Shown one piece after another: positions 27,298 to 37,215 of a DNA stretch of 64,000 nucleotides. Each line of letters begins with the position of its first letter. Positions within the stretch are counted from its first letter, which is position 1. The notes under the pieces were generated by a model. It was not told the DNA's origin and searched no databases. It saw only the letters and a list, made by a program, of their open reading frames with translations. Made by a program: the position numbers and the translations under genes. The stretch comes from Lachnospiraceae bacterium (lineage in GTDB: Bacteria; Bacillota; Clostridia; Lachnospirales; Lachnospiraceae): positions 1 to 64,000 of the forward strand of contig JAIEFE010000002.1 in the NCBI GenBank assembly GCA_029067085.1. Reading direction: 5' to 3'.

Positions 27298-29169
27298 ATG
27301 TGCAGAAAAGACGAATTGCTAATGCCGAAAATGCCGATGCCTCAGGACGAACAGATGCCGGAGATCGCTCTTGCGATCATGCCGGATTATCCTAAATGGA
27401 ACCGTCTCTTTTATCAGTTGGACTGTATTTTTGTTATTGTAAATTTTTTACTGGCTTGTCCATTTTTTATCTTTTTGGGGAAAGAAGCGCTGATAGATCC
27501 TTCTATCAGAAAATATGTCCTGCAGCAGCTTCTGCCTTCTGTGCTGAATGTGATCATTCTTTTGGCGGCAGCCGCGCTTAGAAAACATCTGCCGGAGACG
27601 GATATACGGCAAAATGCCATTCCTGTTTATACCATGCTGCTCATAAATCTTATCGTCAGTACGATATCCCACATATTTTTTATTACATTGGGGATTTTTT
27701 GTATTCCGATCTGTATGACCACCGTATATAACAATCAGAAAATGTGCAGAACCGTGACATTCATTGGTCTGGGTGGAATTATGATCGCATTGATCCGACT
27801 GTTTATGCAAGCGACGACAGTGGAGGAGCGACAGTTAGTCTTTCCGCAGGGATTGATTGCTGTTTGTATTCTGCTTACCCTGGGAAAGGTCGCACAGACT
27901 GCCGTATATATGACGGAAGGGCAGAAGCAAAAACTGATCCGTTTTGCTATGGACATTAAGGAGGAACAGCGCAGGGCGGAGGCTGCAAACGAAGCCAAAA
28001 GCATTTTCCTTGCAAACATGTCCCATGAAATACGGACACCTATCAATGCCATTTTAGGTATGAATGAAATGATTCTGCGCGAAAACCGCAATGAACAGAT
28101 CGAAGAATACGCAATGAATATAGATTCTGCCGGAAGTTCCTTGCTCTATCTGGTCAACGATGTGCTTGACATATCCAAAATAGAATCCGGTAAGTTGGAG
28201 ATCGTGGAAAACATTTACGAGCTGTCTTCCTTTATTCATGACTGCTATAATATGGTAGCAGAGAAAGCTCAAAAAAAGGGACTCGAACTTACCGTATCAT
28301 GCAATCCACAGCTTCCTTCCAAACTGAAGGGTGATGAGAGTCGTCTGCGTCAGGTTGTTACCAACCTGCTCTCCAATGCATCAAAATATACGGAAAAGGG
28401 AAGCATTTCACTGTCCTTTGACAGCAGCGAACAAAACAGGCAGATGATGCTGGTAATTACCGTCAAAGATACCGGAATCGGCATCAGTGAAGAGAATATG
28501 AAGAATCTCTTTACCCAGTTTACCCGCTTTGATATGGAAAAAAACCGGAATATTGAAGGCACCGGTCTCGGTCTTGCCCTTGCCAAGCGCCTCATTGATC
28601 TGATGCAGGGTACGATCGAGATGCAGAGTACATACGGCGCAGGAACAACCGTTACGGTCACGGTTCCGCAGCAGATTGTAGATTCTGCGCCGGTGGGCGA
28701 TTTTCATCGAAACTATTCGTCCGCTGCCGATAAAGGCAGACAGTATCAGCAGCGTTTTGAAGCGCCTGATGCAAAGATTTTGGTGGTAGATGATGTAAAA
28801 GTCAATTTAAAGGTCATAGTCGGTCTGCTAAAATCTACCAAGATAAAAGCAGACACCGCTTCCAGCGGCAGAGAATGTCTGGAAATGATCACGCAGACAG
28901 CATACGATCTGATCTTTATGGATCATATGATGCCGGAAATGGACGGTGTGGAAACCTATGCCGAGATGAAAAAATTAGAAAACTCTCTCAATAAGGATAC
29001 TCCTGTCATCATGCTGACCGCCAATGCCATTACCGGTATTCGGGAACAGTTTTTACAGGCCGGCTTTACCGATTATCTTTCGAAACCTGTAAGCGGTGAA
29101 AAACTGGAAAATTTGATATTGAAGTATCTCCCAAAAGACAAATGCAGCTATAAGGATATCCGGCAGTAA
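27298..29169 (+). CDS. hybrid sensor histidine kinase/response regulator
   Basis: I start at ATG 27298, with GGAGG 12 bases upstream; ATG 27271 is possible but has no site. The 623-residue protein has about six N-terminal transmembrane helices (to about 205), a HisKA domain with His243 (NMSHEIRTPINAIL), a HATPase domain (N box LLSNASKYT, G boxes DTGIGIS and GTGLGLALAKRLI) and a C-terminal receiver domain with Asp542 (FMDHMMPEMD). There is no separate output domain, so a downstream regulator or HPt protein elsewhere is expected. Its divergence from the GH16 gene suggests, but does not prove, a link. Confidence 0.9.
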   Translation: MCRKDELLMPKMPMPQDEQMPEIALAIMPDYPKWNRLFYQLDCIFVIVNFLLACPFFIFLGKEALIDPSIRKYVLQQLLPSVLNVIILLAAAALRKHLPETDIRQNAIPVYTMLLINLIVSTISHIFFITLGIFCIPICMTTVYNNQKMCRTVTFIGLGGIMIALIRLFMQATTVEERQLVFPQGLIAVCILLTLGKVAQTAVYMTEGQKQKLIRFAMDIKEEQRRAEAANEAKSIFLANMSHEIRTPINAILGMNEMILRENRNEQIEEYAMNIDSAGSSLLYLVNDVLDISKIESGKLEIVENIYELSSFIHDCYNMVAEKAQKKGLELTVSCNPQLPSKLKGDESRLRQVVTNLLSNASKYTEKGSISLSFDSSEQNRQMMLVITVKDTGIGISEENMKNLFTQFTRFDMEKNRNIEGTGLGLALAKRLIDLMQGTIEMQSTYGAGTTVTVTVPQQIVDSAPVGDFHRNYSSAADKGRQYQQRFEAPDAKILVVDDVKVNLKVIVGLLKSTKIKADTASSGRECLEMITQTAYDLIFMDHMMPEMDGVETYAEMKKLENSLNKDTPVIMLTANAITGIREQFLQAGFTDYLSKPVSGEKLENLILKYLPKDKCSYKDIRQ

Positions 29170-29203
29170 TTGCATTACGATTCAGTATTCAGGCAGAGCG
29201 GTA

Positions 29204-29851
29204 TCAGTCCAGCTTTCGTTCTACCTGAATATTTTTATCAGCACTTTCCAGCATCTTTTGGAAATCCTGTTCGTCTGTTTTATTTCCCACGATACTGCCG
29301 TAATGTGTCGGAATGACGGCTTTCGGCTTTATTTCTGCAATATACTCCGCCGCCTGCTTCCAGTCCATCGTGTAATGTCCTCCGATGGGAATCAGCGCCA
29401 CATCGCAGCACACCTTTCTGATATCCTCATTCACATCCGTATCGCCGGCCACATAATAGCGGATGTCATCCATCTTTACCACATAACCCTGCCACTTTTT
29501 TCCCTTTATATGAAAGGGTTTTAATTTATTGTAGGCCGGAATGGTCTCGATCACAACGCTGCCTGCCTCATGGGTTTCTCCCGGCTGAAAGAACAGGCAG
29601 TTCTCCGCCGCAATGCCCGACTCGTACAACGCCTTCTTTTTCATGGATTCCGGCGCGACAAGAAGCGTGTCCTCCTTCTTTACTTTCGCGATGGATTCCG
29701 GCTCAAAGTGATCGTAATGTTCGTGAGTGATGAAGATAAGATCCGCATCGTGAGCAGCATCCTGAATCTGAAACGGATCGAAATAAAGTATCTTTGATCC
29801 TTCGATACGAATGCTGCTCTGGGTGTTTACAGTGATGTTGGTAAGATTCAT
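29204..29851 (-). CDS. MBL-fold metallo-hydrolase
   Basis: The 215-residue protein has the metallo-beta-lactamase signature THEHYDHF (about residues 42-49), then YYVAGDTDVNED and PIGGHYTMD, and a final IPTHYGSI, supplying the zinc ligands of the UPF0173/UlaG-like branch. It is cytoplasmic, substrate unknown. AAGGAGGA precedes the ATG. Confidence 0.85.
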   Translation of the reverse strand: MNLTNITVNTQSSIRIEGSKILYFDPFQIQDAAHDADLIFITHEHYDHFEPESIAKVKKEDTLLVAPESMKKKALYESGIAAENCLFFQPGETHEAGSVVIETIPAYNKLKPFHIKGKKWQGYVVKMDDIRYYVAGDTDVNEDIRKVCCDVALIPIGGHYTMDWKQAAEYIAEIKPKAVIPTHYGSIVGNKTDEQDFQKMLESADKNIQVERKLD

Positions 29852-29894
29852 TTTGGTGTCCTCCTTTTATTTAGATATAAAACAAAAATTCAGC

Positions 29895-32004
29895 TTATTC
29901 TGCGGAATCAACGGAAGTTTGAAATTGTTCCCTCACTGCCTCAAACAGATTATGAAGATAAGGGTACTCCCATTGATCGGCACCCACGTTAGGACCTGCG
30001 TCATCGCCCCAGCCCATGCCTGGCTTGCCGCCGTAATCAGTGAAACTGGCCGCCATATAACGGACGGTATTCAACATTACAGTATTCGGCTCCTGCTCGC
30101 GCACCCCGATCACTTCCGACATATTGTCTTTGCCAAACTTGAAGAAATCCACATATTCCAGAATTTCTTCCCCCGTATCATACTCGAAAAAGTACCCATA
30201 CAGATCGCAACCATCCTCCATATGACTCTTTTCAAACGTGAGGTTTGACACTCTTTCCGGACAGAGTTCTTCGCTGCACCGTATCGCCTCCGCCTGAAAT
30301 GCTACCCAATCCTCCGTCTCGTGGAATGGATTTTTCCCCACGGGATTCGTTACCGGCAGACTGTGGATCTGGTTCTCTTTCTTCCAAGGCACATACGTCA
30401 CATCGCCACTCAGAAAATAATGCGCAAATCCATTCGGCTGCTCAATCCGGAAACTCCCTTCGGAGCGCAGACCACCCCTGGAATACGGATCTTTGCGGAT
30501 ATAATAAATCTCCGGCAAATATACCGTCTCACCTACCGGCAGATCATTCGGATCTTTCGGTGAACCCACAGGCCGTTCGATCATCGTCCAATTGTATCCG
30601 GTTCCGTAAAAATCTTCGCTGATACGCCAAAGGCTGTCTCCTTCCTGCACCTCATATTTCAACATCCTGTCACCCGTGAGTTTGATATAATGCTCCGGTT
30701 CTGCCCCCTCCGGCAGCTTTTGAATAGGCGCAAAAGAATCTTTCCTTTCCCGCTTGGTCTTTTCTTCCTGCTCGTCCTCCGTCAAGCCGTTTGCCACCGC
30801 CCGCCTGCTGTTTTCCACCTCTTTTTTCGTCTTGCGCACAAATGTTTCTGTCTGAGGATCCCAAAGCAGATAAGAGGGCGGCGTATAATCGTCCTCTGCA
30901 GCTTTTGCACCGTTCATATGAGTCGGCGCGCCGACCCGCATATCTGTATAACCGTCACCGTTTAGGTCCGGATAGGTGATCGTATCCGGCAGCTCAATGC
31001 TCAAAGATATCCGGCTCTCCTGCAGTGTTTTGCCGGTCTCCATATCCGTCACTGTCATGTCATAGGGTTCATCCATGCAAAAGCCGTTCAAGAGGTAGTA
31101 GCGAAGCTCCGCAGATTCATCATTCTCCGCAAGCGAAAAATGCAGGGAAAGCATCCTGCCATCCTCCTTAAGCGGTAGTTCGTAATCGGCCTCCACAAGC
31201 AATCCAAAATACCGCCCGAACCCTATGTCTCCGGCCTCTTCACTATTCTCATCGATTCCACGGACCTCCAGAAAGCTGCGCTTCGGATCCTCCAGTTCGG
31301 TCAATCGCTCATCATGATCGACCCAGTACAGTCTTTCCTCATCCATTCCAGAACCGTACCATAGTGCGCCGTAGTGCTGGAAAACATCTTCAAACACATA
31401 TTCCAGGGTTTCATCGTCATCTTCCGAGGGCGCATTCATCAGGGTAAGTCCATAAGCGGTTCGGTCCTTCACATAAAGATTGACCTTCGAAGTTCGATTC
31501 TTCAAATAAGTGATCTCATAGCCGTCTTCCTCTTCCTGCGTTTCCTGAAGAAAATAAAGCAGCCTCCCTTTGTCGCCTCTCCATGCTGTCAGAGGATGCT
31601 CGTTCGTATCAAATCTTCTTTTCAGAATGAGGTAGAGATCGAGGACGTGGTCGTTTTCCGTCAAGGGGAAGGTATAGTACAGAAAATGAAGCGAATTGTC
31701 ATCCATTTCCTGCATAGCCGCCTCATTTAACGCCGCTTCCATTTCCGCAAGAGAATTGAAAAACCACCATGTCACATCCGCCTCTCCCGCAAACTGAAAA
31801 GCCGACGGTTCATCCCAACCGGTTTCCAGCTGTTCCCCTTCATAATCCTTTATCGTAATTTCCGCACCGGCATAAGGACTTACGCTTACGGAAGTATGGT
31901 CATACAGGTATCCGCTGAGCTCCTGCACTCCACAACAATGATGCACCGCAGGCGGCAAGCAGCATGCAAAGTGCGGCTATCCCAATGATGCGATACCGAT
32001 TCAT
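29895..32004 (-). pseudogene. LysM-containing lipoprotein, signal peptide and body in different frames
   Basis: The only well-formed start is ATG 32004 (AGGAA upstream), which encodes a lipoprotein signal MNRYRIIGIAALCMLLAACG and then runs into a stop after 34 residues. The body of the protein is open in another frame from 31958 (TTG, no ribosome site) to 29895, 687 residues. Joining them needs one frameshift between about 31958 and 31925, just after the lipobox. The body has a VCBS-like YPDLNGDGYTDMRVG segment, a LysM domain (about residues 440-490, YEVQEGDSLWRISEDFYG) and a C-terminal domain of unknown family. Either a real mutation, a phase-variable site or a sequence error. Function: surface protein, probably peptidoglycan-bound. 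Confidence 0.7.
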
Positions 32005-32064
32005 AGCAAATTCCTGCCTTTCAAAACAACCTCTCATCTTGGGTGAATATTGCCATTCAAAATT

Positions 32065-32093
32065 ATCATATCCCATGACTAAAGTCATGTCAA
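32065..32093 (-). promoter_or_regulatory. promoter with palindromic operator
   Basis: On the minus strand: TTGACA (32093-32088), 17-bp spacer, TATGAT (32070-32065). The spacer is overlapped by CATGACT-AA-AGTCATG (32074-32089), two perfect 7-bp arms. It drives the frameshifted lipoprotein gene. The ACT...AGT pattern resembles NarL/LiaR-type sites, so the adjacent LuxR-type regulator is a candidate binder. Confidence 0.7.
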
Positions 32094-32176
32094 AACATTC
32101 CTTTTTTCACTACCGCCTCATTCTCAGAATTGCTATGATGTCATTGTAACCAAAACAGCTGACAGAGGAGCGCAAA

Positions 32177-32938
32177 ATGGGAGATATCATTTTAAAAACC
32201 ACGGATCTGACAAAAAAGTACAATAACAAAGCAGTAGTCGATAATCTGAATATTGAGATTAAAAAAGGTGAGATTTTCGGACTGCTGGGACCCAACGGAG
32301 CAGGCAAGAGCACCACGATGAATATGATCTGTTCGATCGTACGGCCGACGGCAGGAGAGATCGAACTGCTTGGAAAGAATCCCTGGAAGCAGAAAAAGGA
32401 AGTCATTCATAAGATCGGTTACATTCCCCAGGAGCTTGCCATTCATGGAAATCTTAAGGCCTGGGAGAATGTGGAGCTATTTACTTCCCTCTATGGAATA
32501 AAGGGACAGCAGTTAAAAAAAGCAGTAAATGAATCTTTGGAATATGTCGGTTTGCTGGAACGCAGGCAGGAATTTGCCAAGACCTTCTCCGGCGGTATGA
32601 AAAGGAGACTGAACATAGCCTGTGCACTTGGTCATAACCCGGAATTGCTGATTTTTGATGAGCCTACCGTGGGTATTGACCCGCAGTCCAGAAACTTTAT
32701 TCTGGATAAGATCAAGGAGTCGAACCAAAAAGGCGCTACGGTTATTTACACAAGTCACTATATGGAAGAAGTGGAAGCAATCTGTACGCGGATCGCTATT
32801 ATGGATAACGGAAAGATCATTGCGTGCGGAACCAGTGCGGAACTGAAAAAACTGGTAAACGGTGGGGATGAAAATATTACGTTAGAGGAAGTATTCCTGA
32901 CACTTACAGGCAAGAAACTCAGAGATTATGCAGAATAG
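32177..32938 (+). CDS. ABC transporter ATP-binding protein
   Basis: The 253-residue protein has Walker A GPNGAGKST (38-46), signature FSGGMKRRLN, Walker B LLIFDEPTVGIDP and the switch His in YTSHYMEE. It is the ATPase of a drug/lipid-type exporter: the next two genes encode ABC-2 permeases, and a kinase/regulator pair follows. The five-gene order (ATPase, two permeases, NarL-type kinase and regulator) resembles the LnrLMN/LnrJK linearmycin-resistance system of Bacillus. Confidence 0.95.
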   Translation: MGDIILKTTDLTKKYNNKAVVDNLNIEIKKGEIFGLLGPNGAGKSTTMNMICSIVRPTAGEIELLGKNPWKQKKEVIHKIGYIPQELAIHGNLKAWENVELFTSLYGIKGQQLKKAVNESLEYVGLLERRQEFAKTFSGGMKRRLNIACALGHNPELLIFDEPTVGIDPQSRNFILDKIKESNQKGATVIYTSHYMEEVEAICTRIAIMDNGKIIACGTSAELKKLVNGGDENITLEEVFLTLTGKKLRDYAE

Positions 32939-32950
32939 TGAGGGAGAGAA

Positions 32951-34030
32951 ATGATTCGTTATCTGATAAAGAATAATTTTAAACTCATGTTCCGGAATAC
33001 ATGGAGCGTAGTTGTTATGCTGTTAGGCCCCGTATTAGTCATCATGGTATTATCCAGCGCCTTTACTGAATTGATGAAATCCTATGAGAAAGTAGATGCG
33101 TTTTCCGTGGGATACAGAGTGCGGGAATCGACAGCGTATCAAGCAATGATGGAGTCTGCCAAAGCGGCGGGAGAAGAAGCAGACATTCTTTTTTACGAAT
33201 ATCCGGAAGGTGAAATAGAGGATGTTATGGAAAAAAACGGACTTGCCGGATTCGTAGAGTTTTCCGGGGATACCTATGTGGTATATAAGAGTGCGGATTA
33301 CGAGGTGGAAGGGATCACACTGGAATACTTTATGAACAAAATAATGCATGCCGGTCTGGATGCCTCCCTGCAGATACAGGAGCAGAAGAAGATTGTCCTA
33401 CCGACGGAAGAACTGGAATTCATGCCTGCAGTGAGTGCAAGAGATTATTACGGCATCATTTATATTGCTTATTTCTGCTGGCTGGGACTGATCTGTGCGA
33501 CCGGAGTTCTCAGCAATGAAAAGAAATACGGCATTGTGAGGAGATTTCAGGTTTCCAATATCTCCGAACCGCAGAATTATCTGGGAAAGTTTATTCCCGT
33601 CACTTTGACGATGTCAGTGGGTATGGCGGTATCAACAGCAATTACGATTTTGCTTTATGATATCCATTGGGGAAATCCCGCTTTATCCATACTGATCGTT
33701 TTTATGATGATAGCAGCTGGAAATGCTTTGGGAATGATGCTTTACAATATTTCAAACAGCCTGGTCATTACGATCATTATGGAATTTACCATTGTGTGGA
33801 TTTGTGGATTCTTTGGCGGCAGCTTCGAAACCTATATGTTTTCACGTATGCCGGATGTGATAAAGCATCTATCACCGATCTACCATGGCAACCGGGCGCT
33901 GGTAGAACTATCCTGCATGGGAAAAAGTAATTATATCGTCAGTTCTGTGTGGTATTCTTTCGGGATCACTGTGGTTTGCTCTGCAATTGCAATCTTGGCA
34001 GGCAATATCAGAAAGAGAGGTAGGGCATGA
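32951..34030 (+). CDS. ABC-2 type permease
   Basis: The 359-residue protein has an N-terminal transmembrane helix (about 20-40), a large extracellular loop (45-165), and five C-terminal helices (about 170-355), the ABC-2 membrane topology. It ends with a 4-bp overlap (ATGA) with the next permease, showing translational coupling. It forms the membrane channel with the neighbouring ATPase and second permease. Confidence 0.9.
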   Translation: MIRYLIKNNFKLMFRNTWSVVVMLLGPVLVIMVLSSAFTELMKSYEKVDAFSVGYRVRESTAYQAMMESAKAAGEEADILFYEYPEGEIEDVMEKNGLAGFVEFSGDTYVVYKSADYEVEGITLEYFMNKIMHAGLDASLQIQEQKKIVLPTEELEFMPAVSARDYYGIIYIAYFCWLGLICATGVLSNEKKYGIVRRFQVSNISEPQNYLGKFIPVTLTMSVGMAVSTAITILLYDIHWGNPALSILIVFMMIAAGNALGMMLYNISNSLVITIIMEFTIVWICGFFGGSFETYMFSRMPDVIKHLSPIYHGNRALVELSCMGKSNYIVSSVWYSFGITVVCSAIAILAGNIRKRGRA

Positions 34031-35289
34031 TAGAATTAGTGAAAATGAGCCTCAAATTGTTGTTAAGAAATAAAAGATTCCTGTTTTTCCTGTTAGCTGC
34101 ACCGGCATTATCCGCATTTATTCTGAGTATCAAGATAGATCATGCAGTATATAGCGATAATTCCGATAAGGAAGTTATTTTAGAGTTAAAGGATCATACG
34201 GACAAAGCGGTTTATGCAGGAGATACATCGGCATGTATCATAAAAGTATATGATGCATCAAAATCTGACCTGTCAGAATATGTATTAGATCAAATGACCA
34301 CGATTGGAATGTTTTCTTTGTGCCGAGTCGATGTCCGCGGCATGACTGAAAAAGAAGTAGAAGAGATTGCAAGAAAAGACGCTTTTGACGACAGAGCCGG
34401 GATGCTGCTTTATCTGAAAAAAGATTTTGATACGGCGCTATTAACCGGCACATGGGAAGATGGTGTTAAACTGTATGTTGTATCAGAAGATGAACGTCAG
34501 GAAATCTTTGTAAGTGAACTTACGGATCTGCTTGCCAGAATCAAACAGGTACAAAATCTTGCAAGAAATGACATAACCGTCATATTGGAGCAGCTTACAG
34601 ACATTCAGAAAAATCTGCCTGAAAAAAAGATCATAAATCTGGCCGGCAAAGACAAGATCGCACTAACAGAACAGCAAATAAATCAGCGGGCTCAGATCGG
34701 TTATGCCTTTGCCTTTATCACGTTAGGTTTTCTGTTCTGCGGCGTCTGCGTGGCACATTCTGTCATTGAGGAGCAGAATAACAAGGTTTTTACCAGAGTG
34801 ATGCTGACAAAATTGAGCAGCAAAGCCTATTTTATATCAAAATTGGGAGTGGCGGTTGTGATCTGCGTGATGCAGACTTTGGTGCTTGCAGTATGCCTAT
34901 CCCTTATTCAGGGGCTGGATTTCGGTATTGGCATCATGAGCTTTCTCGGGGTGATCTTCCTGCTGGGCTTGATATTTGGCACATTAAGTCTTTTGCTGGG
35001 AGTCATTCTCGGAGATGTTATGAGTTCAAATTATGCAGCATTCGCGATCTGGAGTATTTCAGCATTGCTGGCAGGTCTGTACTTTCCATTGGATGATACG
35101 ACAAAGGCATTGAAAACTCTTTCTTATCTCATGCCGCAAAAATGGTTTATGGATGCTTCGGAATTATTGTTAGTAGGGGACAAAAGTGCCTATTCCATGT
35201 TATTATGTGTTACAGTATCCTACTTGATCGTTATTATCAGTGTAGGCGCTGTGGGGCTTAAAGTGAAATACCATAAGGACGGTGTCTGA
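34027..35289 (+). CDS. ABC-2 type permease (second subunit)
   Basis: The 420-residue protein has the same topology as the preceding permease but low sequence identity: one N-terminal helix, an extracellular loop of about 170 residues, and five to six C-terminal helices. GAGGTAGGGC precedes the ATG. Two non-identical permeases imply a heterodimeric exporter. Confidence 0.9.
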   Translation: MIELVKMSLKLLLRNKRFLFFLLAAPALSAFILSIKIDHAVYSDNSDKEVILELKDHTDKAVYAGDTSACIIKVYDASKSDLSEYVLDQMTTIGMFSLCRVDVRGMTEKEVEEIARKDAFDDRAGMLLYLKKDFDTALLTGTWEDGVKLYVVSEDERQEIFVSELTDLLARIKQVQNLARNDITVILEQLTDIQKNLPEKKIINLAGKDKIALTEQQINQRAQIGYAFAFITLGFLFCGVCVAHSVIEEQNNKVFTRVMLTKLSSKAYFISKLGVAVVICVMQTLVLAVCLSLIQGLDFGIGIMSFLGVIFLLGLIFGTLSLLLGVILGDVMSSNYAAFAIWSISALLAGLYFPLDDTTKALKTLSYLMPQKWFMDASELLLVGDKSAYSMLLCVTVSYLIVIISVGAVGLKVKYHKDGV

Positions 35290-35330
35290 TTCTTGCAGAA
35301 ATGAAGATATAGAATAGAAGGGAACGACGC

Positions 35331-36467
35331 ATGGAAGAACGATTCAGGGAATCCTATTTTGTCCTGCTTCGTATTGCATTATTGCTCATATTGGAAATCT
35401 ATATTGCTTTATCACAGACTGTGTTGACAGGGGCATCTGTTAAGGTGCTCCTGATTCTTGCGCTATTGATCGGATTGATCGCAGGAAAGGAACTGGTGGG
35501 ACGCCGGATTCAGATTTTGTTTTTGGGAGCCGCAGGAGCCTTAGTAATCTTTATCATAGTTACACTGGGAACAGCCTTTACTTTGTTAGGCATTTTCTTG
35601 TGTTATGAAATGTTAACCTACTTTAAACCCAGGCTTTTATGGTATTTCATCCCTTTGGGGCTTGCCTTTATACCCGCTACCATAGAAACGCCGATCCAGC
35701 TGTTGATCACTATTTTCATGGGAATGATTTACTGCCAGCATGATTTTGTGGTGGAATCCTATCGAACACAGACCAAAGAAGATACCCTCGCGGAACAGGC
35801 ATTGAAGCACAGCATGAACCGAAGGGAACACGAAATGCAGGAAGCAGTCCAAAAGGGCTTATTGCTGGCGGAAAATCAGATGCTGGAAGAGAGGGCGGAG
35901 CTTTCTCAAACCCTGCATGACAAGCTGGGGCATAATATCAATGGTTCCGTATATCAGTTAGAGGCTGTGAAGGTGCTGATGGAAAAGGAACCGGAAACCT
36001 CCCGGAAAATGATACAGGCAGTCATTGACCAGCTCCGCGGCGGAATGGATGAGATTCGCGGGATACTTAGAAAAGAACGTCCCAAGAAGTACAAGCTTGC
36101 AATCTTACAGCTGGAAAAGCTGTGTGAAGACTGCCGGTTAAAGGGAGTAGAGGCAGAACTTATCACAGAGGGAGAACTGAAGGATATCCCTGAGAGATAT
36201 TTGGAAGTCATTTTAGACAATGCCTATGAAGCGGTTTCTAACTCCATGAAATATGCAAAGTGCAGCAGAATAGAAATCCGTGTGCATGTACTAAATCAAA
36301 TGGTACGCTGCAGTATATCGGATAATGGTGTAGGCTGTCGTGAGGTAATTGACGGAATGGGCATTTCGGGTATGAGAAAAAGAGTGCGGGAGGTCAACGG
36401 CATTCTGGATTTTGAGACGGAAGCCGGATTTTCAATCAATCTATTGCTGCCATTGCAGGAAGGGTAA
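35331..36467 (+). CDS. NarL-type sensor histidine kinase (HisKA_3)
   Basis: The 378-residue protein has about five transmembrane helices (10-140), then a HisKA_3 domain with His196 (LSQTLHDKLGHNINGS) and a HATPase domain (SMKYAKCSRIEI, DNGVGCREVIDGMGISGM). It partners the downstream LuxR-type regulator. The 41-bp gap after the permease keeps it in the transporter operon, so it is likely to sense the exporter's substrate or envelope stress. Confidence 0.9.
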   Translation: MEERFRESYFVLLRIALLLILEIYIALSQTVLTGASVKVLLILALLIGLIAGKELVGRRIQILFLGAAGALVIFIIVTLGTAFTLLGIFLCYEMLTYFKPRLLWYFIPLGLAFIPATIETPIQLLITIFMGMIYCQHDFVVESYRTQTKEDTLAEQALKHSMNRREHEMQEAVQKGLLLAENQMLEERAELSQTLHDKLGHNINGSVYQLEAVKVLMEKEPETSRKMIQAVIDQLRGGMDEIRGILRKERPKKYKLAILQLEKLCEDCRLKGVEAELITEGELKDIPERYLEVILDNAYEAVSNSMKYAKCSRIEIRVHVLNQMVRCSISDNGVGCREVIDGMGISGMRKRVREVNGILDFETEAGFSINLLLPLQEG

Positions 36468-36471
36468 GGAT

Positions 36472-37107
36472 ATGGATAGGATTAAGATTATTATTGCGGA
36501 AGACAGTGATTTTGTAAGAGACGGGATGCGGATCATATTGGATGTGGATGAAGATTTCGAAGTGATCGGCTGTGCAAAAAACGGGCGGGAAGCGATTGAA
36601 ATTGCCAGGGAAAATGTGCCGGATATTTTTTTGATGGATATCCAGATGCCTGAAATGGACGGAATCGAGGCTACTAAGTATATTGTAGAACATAATCTGG
36701 GAAAGGTTTTGATCTTGACTACTTTTGATGATGATGAGCTGGTACAGCGCGCTCTGAAGAATGGTGCAAAAGGATATCTGATCAAGAATCACACACCGGA
36801 GCATTTAAAGCAAATGATAAAATTCGTCTACAATGGGACCGGCGTCATGGAAGAAGCCATTCTGGAACATCTCGCCAAAAATACGGAGGTCAAGACAGGC
36901 AGTTTTTGCGAAGAAGGCTATACCGCACGGGAAATGGATATTATCAAGGCCGTGGCGGAGGGACTATCCAATAAGGAAATCGCAAATCGTCTATATATTT
37001 CGGAAGGTACCGTGAAGAACTATATTACATCCATTCTGGCAAAAGAGAATTTGTCTCATCGTACTGCGCTGGCAGTGTATTATCTGACCGGAAGGAAGCA
37101 GGGGTAA
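36472..37107 (+). CDS. LuxR/NarL-type response regulator
   Basis: The start is ATG 36472, preceded by AAGG; the frame extends upstream inside the kinase gene, but without sense. The 211-residue product has a receiver domain (EDSDF acidic pair, Asp56 in LMDIQMPEMD, Lys near 106) and a C-terminal LuxR HTH (TAREMDIIKAVAEGLSNKEI, LYISEGTVKNYI). It is expected to bind ACT/AGT-type dyads; the palindrome at 32074-32089 in front of its own operon is a candidate. Confidence 0.92.
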   Translation: MDRIKIIIAEDSDFVRDGMRIILDVDEDFEVIGCAKNGREAIEIARENVPDIFLMDIQMPEMDGIEATKYIVEHNLGKVLILTTFDDDELVQRALKNGAKGYLIKNHTPEHLKQMIKFVYNGTGVMEEAILEHLAKNTEVKTGSFCEEGYTAREMDIIKAVAEGLSNKEIANRLYISEGTVKNYITSILAKENLSHRTALAVYYLTGRKQG

Positions 37108-37127
37108 TTAAATTAATAACAAAGTAA

Positions 37128-37162
37128 TTGACACGCGGCGTATCATTGTATACAATGATACG
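37128..37162 (+). promoter_or_regulatory. sigma-A promoter overlapped by a perfect 24-bp palindrome
   Basis: The promoter is TTGACA (37128-37133), 17-bp spacer, TACAAT (37151-37156). A perfect palindrome (37139-37162, arms CGTATCATTGTA and TACAATGATACG) covers the end of the spacer and the -10 box. Its core TTGTATACAA is of the GntR-family operator type. It should give tight repression of the following condensing enzyme. No GntR gene is present in the window. Confidence 0.8.
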
Positions 37163-37215
37163 GTAATGCAAAGAGCAATCATACTGATATACAAAATAAA
37201 GGAGAGAATTACACA

